From the NCBI GenBank assembly GCA_036788195.1, contig DAIQNX010000073.1, positions 1-6,188 of the forward strand: 6,188 bases of DNA. Direction: 5' to 3'. The notes beneath the pieces are model-generated. The model searched no databases and was not told the origin of the DNA. It was given only the letters and a program-made list of their open reading frames with translations. The position numbers and the translations under genes are program-made. This DNA comes from CALFXN01 sp937957815 (GTDB taxonomy: Bacteria > Synergistota > Synergistia > Synergistales > Aminobacteriaceae). Each line of letters begins with the position of its first letter. Positions within the stretch are counted from its first letter, which is position 1. This document shows, one piece after another, positions 1-5,781 of the stretch.

Positions 1-585
1 CACCGCCTTCAGGGACTCTACCGTCCCGACGTCTACGGTGGCGTCCGCGCGGAGCTTTCGTCGATCGCGGCCATGCTCGAGGAGACTATCTCGGAGACGC
101 GCTCGTTCACCTTCCGGATCAGCTCGCCGAGCCTCTACCTCGTCGGACTCGAAGCCGCGATTGATTCGCTGGGCGAGGGGATCTTCGAACAGGCGGGCAT
201 CCGGTGGGATTTCGCCGCGGCCGGCGGCGCGGTGCCGCTTGCGCTCGAGGTCCGCGTGCTTCTCTATCAGATGACGCGCGAGCTGCTGTTCAACATCCTG
301 AAGCACGCGAAGGCGTCGAAGGCGACGGTCCGCGTGCGCCATTCGGACGATTCCGTCTGCGTCGTCGTCGAGGACGACGGGGTTGGGTTCGTGCGTCCGC
401 CGGAGAAGCACTGGGGCAAGTGGAAGGGACTCGGGCTCTTCAGTATCCGCGAACGGTTGCATGCGTTCGGTGGGACGATCCGGATCCTTTCGTCCCGGGG
501 CAAGGGGACGTCCGTGATCCTTGTCGCCCCACGCCGCACCGACGCCCCGCCGGAAACCGCGGCGAAGGGGGAGTGGAAGAAATGA
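1..585 (+). CDS. Sensor histidine kinase, C-terminal part (NarL/UhpB type)
   Basis: Partial gene that enters from the left edge; the frame is open from base 1 to the TGA at 583-585. It encodes the C-terminal ~194 residues of a two-component sensor kinase. The first ~60 codons look like the end of a HisKA_3 dimerisation domain (ETRSFTFRISSPSLYLVGLE, then an amphipathic helix). A HATPase_c ATP-binding domain follows: N box ELLFNILKHAKAS with the Mg-binding Asn at bases 292-294, G1 box EDDGVGF, and G2 box GLGLFSIRERL. The phosphoacceptor histidine and all sensory domains lie upstream, so the stimulus cannot be read. The polar tail after the ATPase domain is short. Its stop overlaps the start of the response regulator, so the two are translationally coupled and very probably form a cognate pair. 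An ATG at 73 is internal and is not the true start. Confidence 0.9.
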   Translation, partial: HRLQGLYRPDVYGGVRAELSSIAAMLEETISETRSFTFRISSPSLYLVGLEAAIDSLGEGIFEQAGIRWDFAAAGGAVPLALEVRVLLYQMTRELLFNILKHAKASKATVRVRHSDDSVCVVVEDDGVGFVRPPEKHWGKWKGLGLFSIRERLHAFGGTIRILSSRGKGTSVILVAPRRTDAPPETAAKGEWKK

Positions 586-1235
586 GCGCGCGCGTCATCC
601 TCGCGGACGACCACGAGATGTTCCTCGACGGTCTGCGCGACCTGATCGCCCGGGAGAACGACATGGAGGTCGTCGCGCTCGTCCCGACGGGCGAGGCCGT
701 TGTCGAATACGTCCGGAGCCGTCCGGCCGACGTGGTCGTCCTCGACGTGACGATGCCCGGGATGGGCGGCATCGAGACGACGCGGATCCTCCGGCGCGAA
801 CGTCCCGGTCTTCTCGTCCTCGCGCTTTCGATGCACGCGGACCGCCACATCATCGCGGGAATGCTTGCGGCAGGGGCGCGCGGCTATGTCCTTAAGGAAA
901 GCAGTTCGGCGGAATTCCTGATCGCGCTGCGCACCGTCCTGAAGGGCGAAATTGCCCTGTGTCCCAGGGTCGCGTCCATCGTCACGGCGGATTACCTCGA
1001 TCTCCTCGGCCGCGCGGCGCCCGAACCGGAATGCGGCCTTTCCCCCCGCGAACTCGAGGTGCTCCGGCTTCTCGTTGACGGACGGAGCGCCCGGGACATT
1101 TCGTCGTCGCTGCACATCAGCAGGAACACCGTGGACACGCACCGACGCAACATTCTCGAGAAGACGGGCTGCGACAATCTGGCCGACCTCACGCGCTTCG
1201 CGCTCCGAGAGGGGCTGGCGGGCCCGGACCGGTAA
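582..1235 (+). CDS. LuxR/NarL-family response regulator
   Basis: Complete 217-residue DNA-binding response regulator. Residues 4-120 form the receiver domain: acidic pair D9-D10, phosphoacceptor D55 in VVVLDVTMPG, switch residue S83 and conserved K105 in YVLKE. Residues 151-212 form the LuxR-type helix-turn-helix, beginning LSPRELEVLRLLVDGRS, with recognition helix around ISRNTVDTHRRNILEKTG. Length and order are typical of NarL/UhpA regulators. The ATG at 582 is chosen because it overlaps the kinase stop (ATGA), has a purine-rich GGGGGAG stretch about 8 bases upstream, and gives a receiver domain starting at its usual point (MSARVILADDHE). A longer upstream extension of the same frame is shadow coding of the kinase. 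It is presumably phosphorylated by the adjacent kinase. Its position directly before the reductase operon makes control of that operon plausible, but this is inference. Confidence 0.95.
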   Translation: MSARVILADDHEMFLDGLRDLIARENDMEVVALVPTGEAVVEYVRSRPADVVVLDVTMPGMGGIETTRILRRERPGLLVLALSMHADRHIIAGMLAAGARGYVLKESSSAEFLIALRTVLKGEIALCPRVASIVTADYLDLLGRAAPEPECGLSPRELEVLRLLVDGRSARDISSSLHISRNTVDTHRRNILEKTGCDNLADLTRFALREGLAGPDR

Positions 1236-1279
1236 CGCAGCCGCCCCGGACCCTTTCGTCATTCCCTCCGGATTTCGTC

Positions 1280-1310
1280 TCACGATTTTCGTGATCCCCG
1301 AATCACGTTT
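1280..1310 (+). promoter_or_regulatory. Overlapping inverted repeats after the response regulator gene
   Basis: Two overlapping dyads share one arm. TCACGA-ttt-TCGTGA spans 1280-1294, and CGTGAT-ccccga-ATCACG spans 1290-1307, followed by TTT. As RNA they would be mutually exclusive hairpins. The second resembles a weak intrinsic terminator (6 bp stem, 6-base loop, short T run) for the two-component operon. As DNA the repeated half-site TCACGA/TCGTGA could equally be a protein-binding site. The stem is short and the T run poor, so neither reading is strong. Confidence 0.35.
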
Positions 1311-1358
1311 CGCCTGATGGCGAGTCACCCTTCCCTCCGGGTATCCTTGATCCGGTTT

Positions 1359-1380
1359 CGTGCATTGCATCACATGCACG
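1359..1380 (+). promoter_or_regulatory. 22 bp dyad upstream of grdI, possible operator
   Basis: A perfect inverted repeat CGTGCAT-tgcatcac-ATGCACG (7 bp arms, 8 bp spacer) is centred 42 bases before the grdI GTG. Dyads of this size are typical of sites for dimeric regulators, including NarL/LuxR-type proteins such as the one encoded immediately upstream. A -35-like TTGATC at 1347-1352 lies just before it, but I see no convincing -10 box, and no sigma-54 (-24/-12) motif was found in 1236-1411. Operator function is inferred from symmetry and position only. Confidence 0.35.
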
Positions 1381-1411
1381 GCGCATTCCCGAAAGGAAAG
1401 GATGGGATACC

Positions 1412-2719
1412 GTGAAGCTTGAGATTGGGAAATTCCGCGTTTCGGACATCGCGTTCGGGTCGAAGACGTCGTTCGCGAACGGCGTTCTCACGATCGACAG
1501 GGATGAAGCCCTTGCGCTCGTACGCGAGGACAGCCACATCACCGAGGCCGAGCTGCACATCGTGAGGCCCGGCGACATGGTGCGCCTCGTCCCCGTGAAA
1601 GAGGCCATCGAAATGCGCGTCAAGGTGTCGGGCGGCTCGACCTTCCCCGGCGTCACGAACCCCATGACCCACGTCGGGTGGGGGCGCACGCACGCGCTCA
1701 AGGACTGCTCGCTGCTCGTCGTCGGGAAGCACTGGGGCAGCTTCCAGGACGGCCTGATCGACATGGGCGGCGCCTACCAGCGCAACACGATCTACGGCAT
1801 GATGAAAAACCTCGTTCTCGTCGGCGACACGGACGAGGCGTTCGAGCGCCACGAACAGCAGAAGAAGAACCACGCGCTCCGCTGGGCCGGACACCGTCTG
1901 GCCGAATACGTGGGACGCTGCGTGCGCGACCTCGAACCGCAGGAAATCGAGACGTGGGAACTCGAACCCGTCAATCGCCGCTCGTCCGACGTCCAGACCC
2001 TCCCGTCGGTCGTCTACGTCCTGCAGCCGCAGACGCAGATGGAGGCCATGGGCTACAACACGCTCGTCTACGGATGGGACGGCAACCACATGCTCCCGAC
2101 CTTCATGCACCCCAACGAAATGCTCGACGGCGCGATCGTATCGGGGAGCTTCATGCCCGTCTCGTCGAAGATTTCGACCTACGAGTTCTGCAACAATCCC
2201 ACGGTCAAGCGCCTCATGCGCGAACACGGCAAGACCGTCAACTTCCTGGGCGTGATCCTGTCGAACCTCAACGTCGTCATGGAGGAGAAGATGCGTTCGG
2301 CCCAGATGGTCGCGCGAATGGCCGTCAACCTCGGCGCGGACGGCGCGATTGTCGCGGAGGAAGGGTACGGAAATCCCGACGTCGATTACATCCAGACGAT
2401 CGTCGAACTCGAGAAGGTCGGCGTGAAGACCGTCGGAATCTCCAACGAGTGCACGGGGCGCGACGGCGCGTCGCAGCCGCTCGTGGCTCTCGACGAGGCC
2501 GCGAACGCGCTCGTGTCGACCGGGAACGTGTCGCAGTACTTCGAGCTGCCGCCGATGCCGGTCGTTCTCGGGGAACTCGAATCCATGGCGCGCGACGGCC
2601 TCTCGGGAGGCTGGGAGGGATGCGTCCGTCCGGACGGCTCTCTCGTGATGGAAAACAACGGAATGTTCTGTTCGGATCACATCAGCGGATTTTCCGTCAA
2701 GACCTGTGCGGACTTTTAA
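1412..2719 (+). CDS. grdI: Betaine/sarcosine reductase component B, alpha subunit (GrdI/GrdG/GrdE family)
   Basis: Complete 435-residue protein of the GrdE/GrdG/GrdI family, part of the substrate-binding component B of the glycine/sarcosine/betaine reductase complex. The complex cleaves the C-N bond of its substrate and passes the carboxymethyl group to selenoprotein A. Family-like stretches include IARPGD-type VRPGDMVRLVPVKEAIE (51-67), the GRTHALK segment (91-97), GAIVSGSFMPV (240-250), NNPTVKRLM (261-269), NFLGVILSNLN (277-287), EEGYGNPDVD (316-325) and GRDGASQPL (349-357). Glycine-type GrdE is a proprotein cleaved at an internal cysteine to make a pyruvoyl group; from memory that cysteine lies in an SGNC context. 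Here the matching place reads SGSF (residues 244-247) with no Cys, and the nearest cysteines are C260 and C347. GrdG and GrdI are described as unprocessed, which fits. The GTG start has an AAAGGAAAGGA ribosome site at 1392-1402 and gives the family's usual N-terminus. The symbol follows the linked BCCT gene; sarcosine-type grdG remains possible. Confidence 0.85.
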   Translation: MKLEIGKFRVSDIAFGSKTSFANGVLTIDRDEALALVREDSHITEAELHIVRPGDMVRLVPVKEAIEMRVKVSGGSTFPGVTNPMTHVGWGRTHALKDCSLLVVGKHWGSFQDGLIDMGGAYQRNTIYGMMKNLVLVGDTDEAFERHEQQKKNHALRWAGHRLAEYVGRCVRDLEPQEIETWELEPVNRRSSDVQTLPSVVYVLQPQTQMEAMGYNTLVYGWDGNHMLPTFMHPNEMLDGAIVSGSFMPVSSKISTYEFCNNPTVKRLMREHGKTVNFLGVILSNLNVVMEEKMRSAQMVARMAVNLGADGAIVAEEGYGNPDVDYIQTIVELEKVGVKTVGISNECTGRDGASQPLVALDEAANALVSTGNVSQYFELPPMPVVLGELESMARDGLSGGWEGCVRPDGSLVMENNGMFCSDHISGFSVKTCADF

Positions 2720-2720
2720 C

Positions 2721-2728
2721 GGGGAGGG
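2721..2728 (+). promoter_or_regulatory. Ribosome binding site deciding the grdH start
   Basis: GGGGAGGG lies 7 bases before the ATG at 2736, immediately after the grdI stop. It selects that ATG over an in-frame GTG at 2706, which would overlap the end of grdI and has no comparable site. The protein from 2736 begins MLRAVHYINQFF, the usual N-terminus of this family. Confidence 0.8.
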
Positions 2729-2735
2729 ACCGGAG

Positions 2736-4064
2736 ATGCTCAGGGCAGTACACTATATCAACCAGTTTTTCGGACAGATCGGCGGCGAGGATCTGGCGGA
2801 CTTCGAACCCGTCCTTCGCGACGGCGTGGTCGGGCCGGGCAGGATCTTCGCGGAGACGCTCAGGGACGTGACCATCACCCACACGATCATCTGCGGCGAC
2901 AATTTCATGGCCTCGCACACCGAAGAGGCCCTTGCGCGGATCGAGAAGATGCTTGCGGGGCTGGAGTTCGACCTGTTCCTCGCGGGACCGGCGTTTCTCG
3001 CGGGGCGCTATGGGACCGCGTGCGGCGAGGTCGGCCGCATGGTCGGCGCGAAGTTCGGCGTTCCCGTCGTGGCCTCGATGAACGAGGAGAACCCCGGCGT
3101 CGAACTCTTCCGGAAGCACATGTACATCTTCCGCGGCGGACATCGCGCGACCGTCGTGAAGGAGGACGTCGCAAAGATGGCGTCGTTCGCGGATCGCGTC
3201 GCGCGCGGCGAGCGCCTGCTTCCGGCGTCCGTCGAGGGGTACTTCCCTCGCGGCGTGCGCCACGAGATTTTCCTGTCCGACATGGGCAGGGAGCCCGTCA
3301 TGGCCGCCGACCGCGTCGTGGACATGCTTCTGGCCAAACTCGCCGGGAAGCCCTACGTCACGGAGCTGCCGATCCCGAAGCAGGACAGGGTCGCGATCGC
3401 GCCGGCCGTCGCCGATCTCCGCTCGGTCAAGCTCGCGATCGTGACATCCGGCGGCATCGTCCCGAAGGACAACCCCGACCGAATCCAGTCGTGCTCGGCG
3501 ACGAAGTGGGGCGAATACGACATCTCGAAGCTCGACCACGGCTTCACGGCGCCCGAATACAAGACGATCCACGCCGGATACGACCCGGAACAGGCGAACA
3601 GGAACCCCAACGTCGTCGTTCCGCTCGACGCGATCCGCGCCTATCAGCGGGAGGGACGTCTGGGCGTCGTCGACGACCACTTCTATACGACCGTGGGCAC
3701 CGGAACGACGCAGGGCGAAGCCGCCCGGATGGCGCGCGAAATCGTCGAGCGCCTGAAATCGCGGGATGTCGGAGCCGTGCTTCTGACCGCGACCTGAGGA
3801 ACCTGCACTCGTTGCGGGTCAACGATCGCAAAAGAGATTGAACGCGCAGGCTTCCCCGTCGTCGTCATGTGCAACCTCACGAATATCGCGAAAACCGTCG
3901 GCGTCAACAGAATCGTTCCTACCGTCTCCGTCCCGTGTCCCCTCGGAAACCCCGACCTTCAGCCCGAAGACGAATGGGCGCTCCGCTACCACAGGGTGGG
4001 CGTGGCCCTGTCGTCGCTGGAGACCCCCATCACCGAACAGACCGTCTTCCCGGTAAAGATCTAG
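2736..4064 (+). CDS. grdH: Selenoprotein B of betaine/sarcosine reductase, beta subunit (GrdH/GrdF/GrdB family), Sec at residue 354
   Basis: Selenocysteine-containing subunit of reductase component B, partner of the protein encoded 16 bases upstream. Read through the in-frame TGA at 3795-3797 it is 442 residues, the usual family length; stopping there would give 353 and remove a conserved C-terminus. The active-site stretch is T-A-T-U-G-T-C-T-R-C-G, with Sec354, Cys357 and Cys360 (UxxC), as in GrdB. The following ~88 codons stay open and match the family end: VVVMCNLTNIAKTVGVNRIV, then VPCPLGNPDLQPEDE and a terminal EQTVFPVKI. Upstream features include THTIICGDNF, the glycine-rich FLAGPAFLAGRYG and IVTSGGIVPKDNPDRIQS. 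Sec354 is thought to take part in cleaving the substrate C-N bond and handing a carboxymethyl group to Sec of protein A. No protein A, C or D gene is in the window, so those must lie elsewhere. Translation needs SelA, SelB, SelC and SelD in the host. It is probably cotranscribed with grdI and the transporter. Sarcosine-type grdF cannot be excluded. Confidence 0.9.
3795..3797 (+). other. Selenocysteine codon (recoded TGA) in grdH
   Basis: This TGA lies in frame between two parts of one conserved protein. The frame stays open for 88 further codons to the TAG at 4062-4064, and the residues right after it (GTCTRCGSTIAKEIER) match the GrdB/GrdF/GrdH active-site region, where the family has Sec. 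A SECIS-like hairpin follows directly. A plain stop or a sequencing error is much less likely. Confidence 0.93.
3804..3830 (+). promoter_or_regulatory. Bacterial SECIS-like hairpin
   Basis: Downstream of the UGA, TCGTTG (3809-3814) pairs perfectly with CAACGA (3820-3825) around a 5-base loop CGGGT. Below a 2x2 internal loop, TGC (3804-3806) pairs with GCA (3828-3830). The apical loop begins 18 bases after the UGA and has a G at its second position. Both fit what is known of bacterial SECIS elements, which place a small G-containing apical loop roughly 16-37 bases after the codon. A competing hairpin (3801-3806 with 3814-3819) puts the loop closer to the UGA and fits the consensus less well. 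SelB binding is inferred. Confidence 0.75.
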
Positions 4065-4073
4065 TCGCGAGCG

Positions 4074-4098
4074 CTCCCCCGGCTCCCCGCCGGGGGGG
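4074..4098 (+). other. Strong GC hairpin between grdH and the transporter gene
   Basis: CCCCCGGC (4076-4083) pairs with GCCGGGGG (4089-4096) around a TCCCC loop, extended by a T-G and a C-G pair to about 10 bp. No T run follows (the next bases are ACGCGTCACG), so it is not a standard intrinsic terminator. It sits 9 bases after the grdH stop. It may slow decay of the grdIH mRNA, or act as a processing point that sets a lower level for the transporter. Its role is inferred. Confidence 0.5.
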
Positions 4099-4130
4099 AC
4101 GCGTCACGAGAGCAGAGGGAGGGAGTATCC

Positions 4131-5651
4131 GTGAGTACGGAAAAAGCCGTTCCGAAAAAGGATTCATCGGTCTTCGCAATATCCATGGCGGCGACGCTCG
4201 CCGTCGTCGCGTGGGGAATAGCGTCCCCGGCGACATTCGAAAAGGCGTCGAACGGACTCTTCGCGATCCTCATCAAGAACTTCGGATGGGGCTACATGCT
4301 GGCGATGAACATCTTCGTCGTCTTCCCGATCGCGCTCGCGCTGAGCCGCTACGGGCGCGTCCGGCTCGGGGAGCCCGATTCGCGGCCGGAGTTCAGCACC
4401 CTGTCGTGGTTCGCCATGCTCTTTTCCGCGGGCATGGGAATCGGCCTCGTCTTCTACGGCGTCGGCGAACCGCTCTATCATCTGCTCACGCCGCCCTTCG
4501 GCGCGGCGCCTGGTTCCGCGAAGGCCGCCGAGGACGCCATGCGCATCTCGTTCTTCCATTGGGGGCTGCACCCGTGGGCCGGGTACGCGGTCATCGCGCT
4601 CTCCATGGCGTTCTTCCAGTTCCGCAAGGGCGCGCCCGGTCTCATGAGCAGCATGTTCCTCCCGATCCTGGGCGAGAAGGGGCTCTCGGGACCCGTCGGG
4701 AAAAGCATCGACATCCTCGCCATCTTCGCGACCGTCGCGGGCATCGCGACATCCCTGGGACTCGGAACGCTCCAGATCAACAGCGGCCTCAAATATCTCT
4801 TCGGGCTGCCCCAGAACGTCACGATGCAGCTCGCGATCATCGTCGTCCTCACGGTCATCTACACGGGAACGGCCGTTACGGGGATCGACAGGGGCATCAA
4901 GGCCATTTCGAATCTCAATCTCTTTCTGGCGTGCCTGCTCGTCGTCGCGCTCTTCGTCCTCGGGCCGACGCTCGCGATCATCGAATCGCTCATGACGGGC
5001 GTCGGCGACTACCTCTCGACGGTCGTGTCGGAGAGCTTCTCGATGGCGCCGTGGGGCGGCGACTACAAGCAGTGGATGGGCTGGTGGACGCTCTTCTACT
5101 GGGCGTGGTGGATTGCGTGGGCGCCGTTCGTCGGCTCCTTCATCGCGCGCATCTCGCGCGGTCGCACGATCCGGGAGTTCGTCGCGGGCGTCCTCATCGT
5201 CCCGGCGCTCGGAAGCTTCTGCTGGTTCGCGGTCTTCGGCGGGGCGGGACTCCATCTCGAGCTGTCGCATGCGGCGTCGATCGCCAAACAGGTCACGGCG
5301 GACATCTCGACGGGAGTCTTCGAAATGTATCGCCACTATCCGCTCGGGATGGCGATGTCCGTCGTGATGGTGGGGTTGATCAGCACGTTCTTCATCACCT
5401 CGGCGAACTCGGCGACGTTCGTGTTATCGATGTACTCCACGCACGGCGACCTGAACCCGCCGAAAGGCCGCATGGCGGTGTGGGGCGTCCTGCAGGCCGC
5501 GCTCGCGTTCTCGCTGCTGCTGAGCGGCGGGCTCAAGGCGCTCCAGATCGCCTCGATCGCCGCGGCCGCCCCGTTCGCGGTCATCATGATCGTCGCATGC
5601 TGGTGCCTCCTCAGCGCGCTCCGGGCGGAGGAAGGCGTCGCGCAGGAGTAG
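4131..5651 (+). CDS. BCCT-family transporter, probable sodium-coupled betaine importer
   Basis: Complete 506-residue inner-membrane protein of the betaine/carnitine/choline transporter family, with about 12 hydrophobic helices between residues 14 and 494. The family signature is clear: GWWTLFYWAWWIAWAPFVG (317-335), followed by the RISRGRTIREF loop. SAGMGIGLVFYGVGEP (99-114) is the glycine-rich unwound helix that contacts substrate. By spacing against BetP from memory, the trimethylammonium aromatic box is complete: W144, W149, Y152 and W327 (BetP W189, W194, Y197, W374). F420, T423 and S424 in FFITSANSAT match the BetP sodium-site residues F464, T467 and S468. This argues for Na+ symport rather than CaiT-type antiport. 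Only ~13 residues precede helix 1 and ~12 follow helix 12, so BetP's osmosensing tails are missing and osmotic control is unlikely. The GTG start has GAGGGAGGGAG at 4115-4125, 5 bases away. Lying 66 bases after grdH, it probably supplies the reductase substrate. Choline or sarcosine specificity is not excluded. Confidence 0.93.
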   Translation: MSTEKAVPKKDSSVFAISMAATLAVVAWGIASPATFEKASNGLFAILIKNFGWGYMLAMNIFVVFPIALALSRYGRVRLGEPDSRPEFSTLSWFAMLFSAGMGIGLVFYGVGEPLYHLLTPPFGAAPGSAKAAEDAMRISFFHWGLHPWAGYAVIALSMAFFQFRKGAPGLMSSMFLPILGEKGLSGPVGKSIDILAIFATVAGIATSLGLGTLQINSGLKYLFGLPQNVTMQLAIIVVLTVIYTGTAVTGIDRGIKAISNLNLFLACLLVVALFVLGPTLAIIESLMTGVGDYLSTVVSESFSMAPWGGDYKQWMGWWTLFYWAWWIAWAPFVGSFIARISRGRTIREFVAGVLIVPALGSFCWFAVFGGAGLHLELSHAASIAKQVTADISTGVFEMYRHYPLGMAMSVVMVGLISTFFITSANSATFVLSMYSTHGDLNPPKGRMAVWGVLQAALAFSLLLSGGLKALQIASIAAAAPFAVIMIVACWCLLSALRAEEGVAQE

Positions 5652-5711
5652 CTCGGCCCCCTGCGACGTCCGCCGGATATCCCCCTTCCGGACCGGCCGC
5701 CGCGAGTGTGG

Positions 5712-5753
5712 AAAGGGCGGGAGGCTCGATTTTCGCGGGCCTCCCGCCCTTTT
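5712..5753 (+). terminator. Intrinsic terminator of the grd/transporter operon, possibly bidirectional
   Basis: A perfect 14 bp stem joins AAAGGGCGGGAGGC (5712-5725) to GCCTCCCGCCCTTT (5739-5752) around a 13-base loop, with a T run at 5750-5753. It lies 60 bases after the transporter stop and 29 bases beyond the end of the convergent minus-strand gene. On the minus strand only TTT follows the stem, so termination there is probably weaker. Confidence 0.85.
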
Positions 5754-5781
5754 GCGTTCCCGAAGGGGCGGGGAAAGCGCG

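Noticed and set aside
1319..1335. Possible sigma-54 promoter beginning TGGCGA
   Set aside because: The -12 GC element is missing at the required spacing.
267..1379. Long minus-strand open frame (370 codons) opposite the two-component genes
   Set aside because: It is antisense to two clearly recognised genes, is rich in Arg and charged residues with no recognisable domain, and arises from high-GC codon bias.
2445..2460. C347 in NECTG of GrdI as the pyruvoyl-forming cleavage site
   Set aside because: It lies about 100 residues beyond where the processing site of GrdE is expected (about residue 242-247), so cleavage there would not give the known subunit sizes; an alignment would settle it.
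1370..2680. Minus-strand open frame of 436 codons opposite grdI
   Set aside because: A mirror of the strongly conserved grdI frame; its composition (many HVDR, DRV and EV repeats) is typical of antisense shadow coding.
3867..4064. Separate small gene of 65 codons after the grdH TGA
   Set aside because: It is the C-terminal part of the selenoprotein grdH read after the recoded TGA; it has no ribosome site of its own and matches the conserved family end.
4164..5336. Minus-strand open frame of 390 codons opposite the transporter
   Set aside because: Antisense to a membrane protein; the hydrophobic codons read backwards as D/E/R-rich sequence with no domain.
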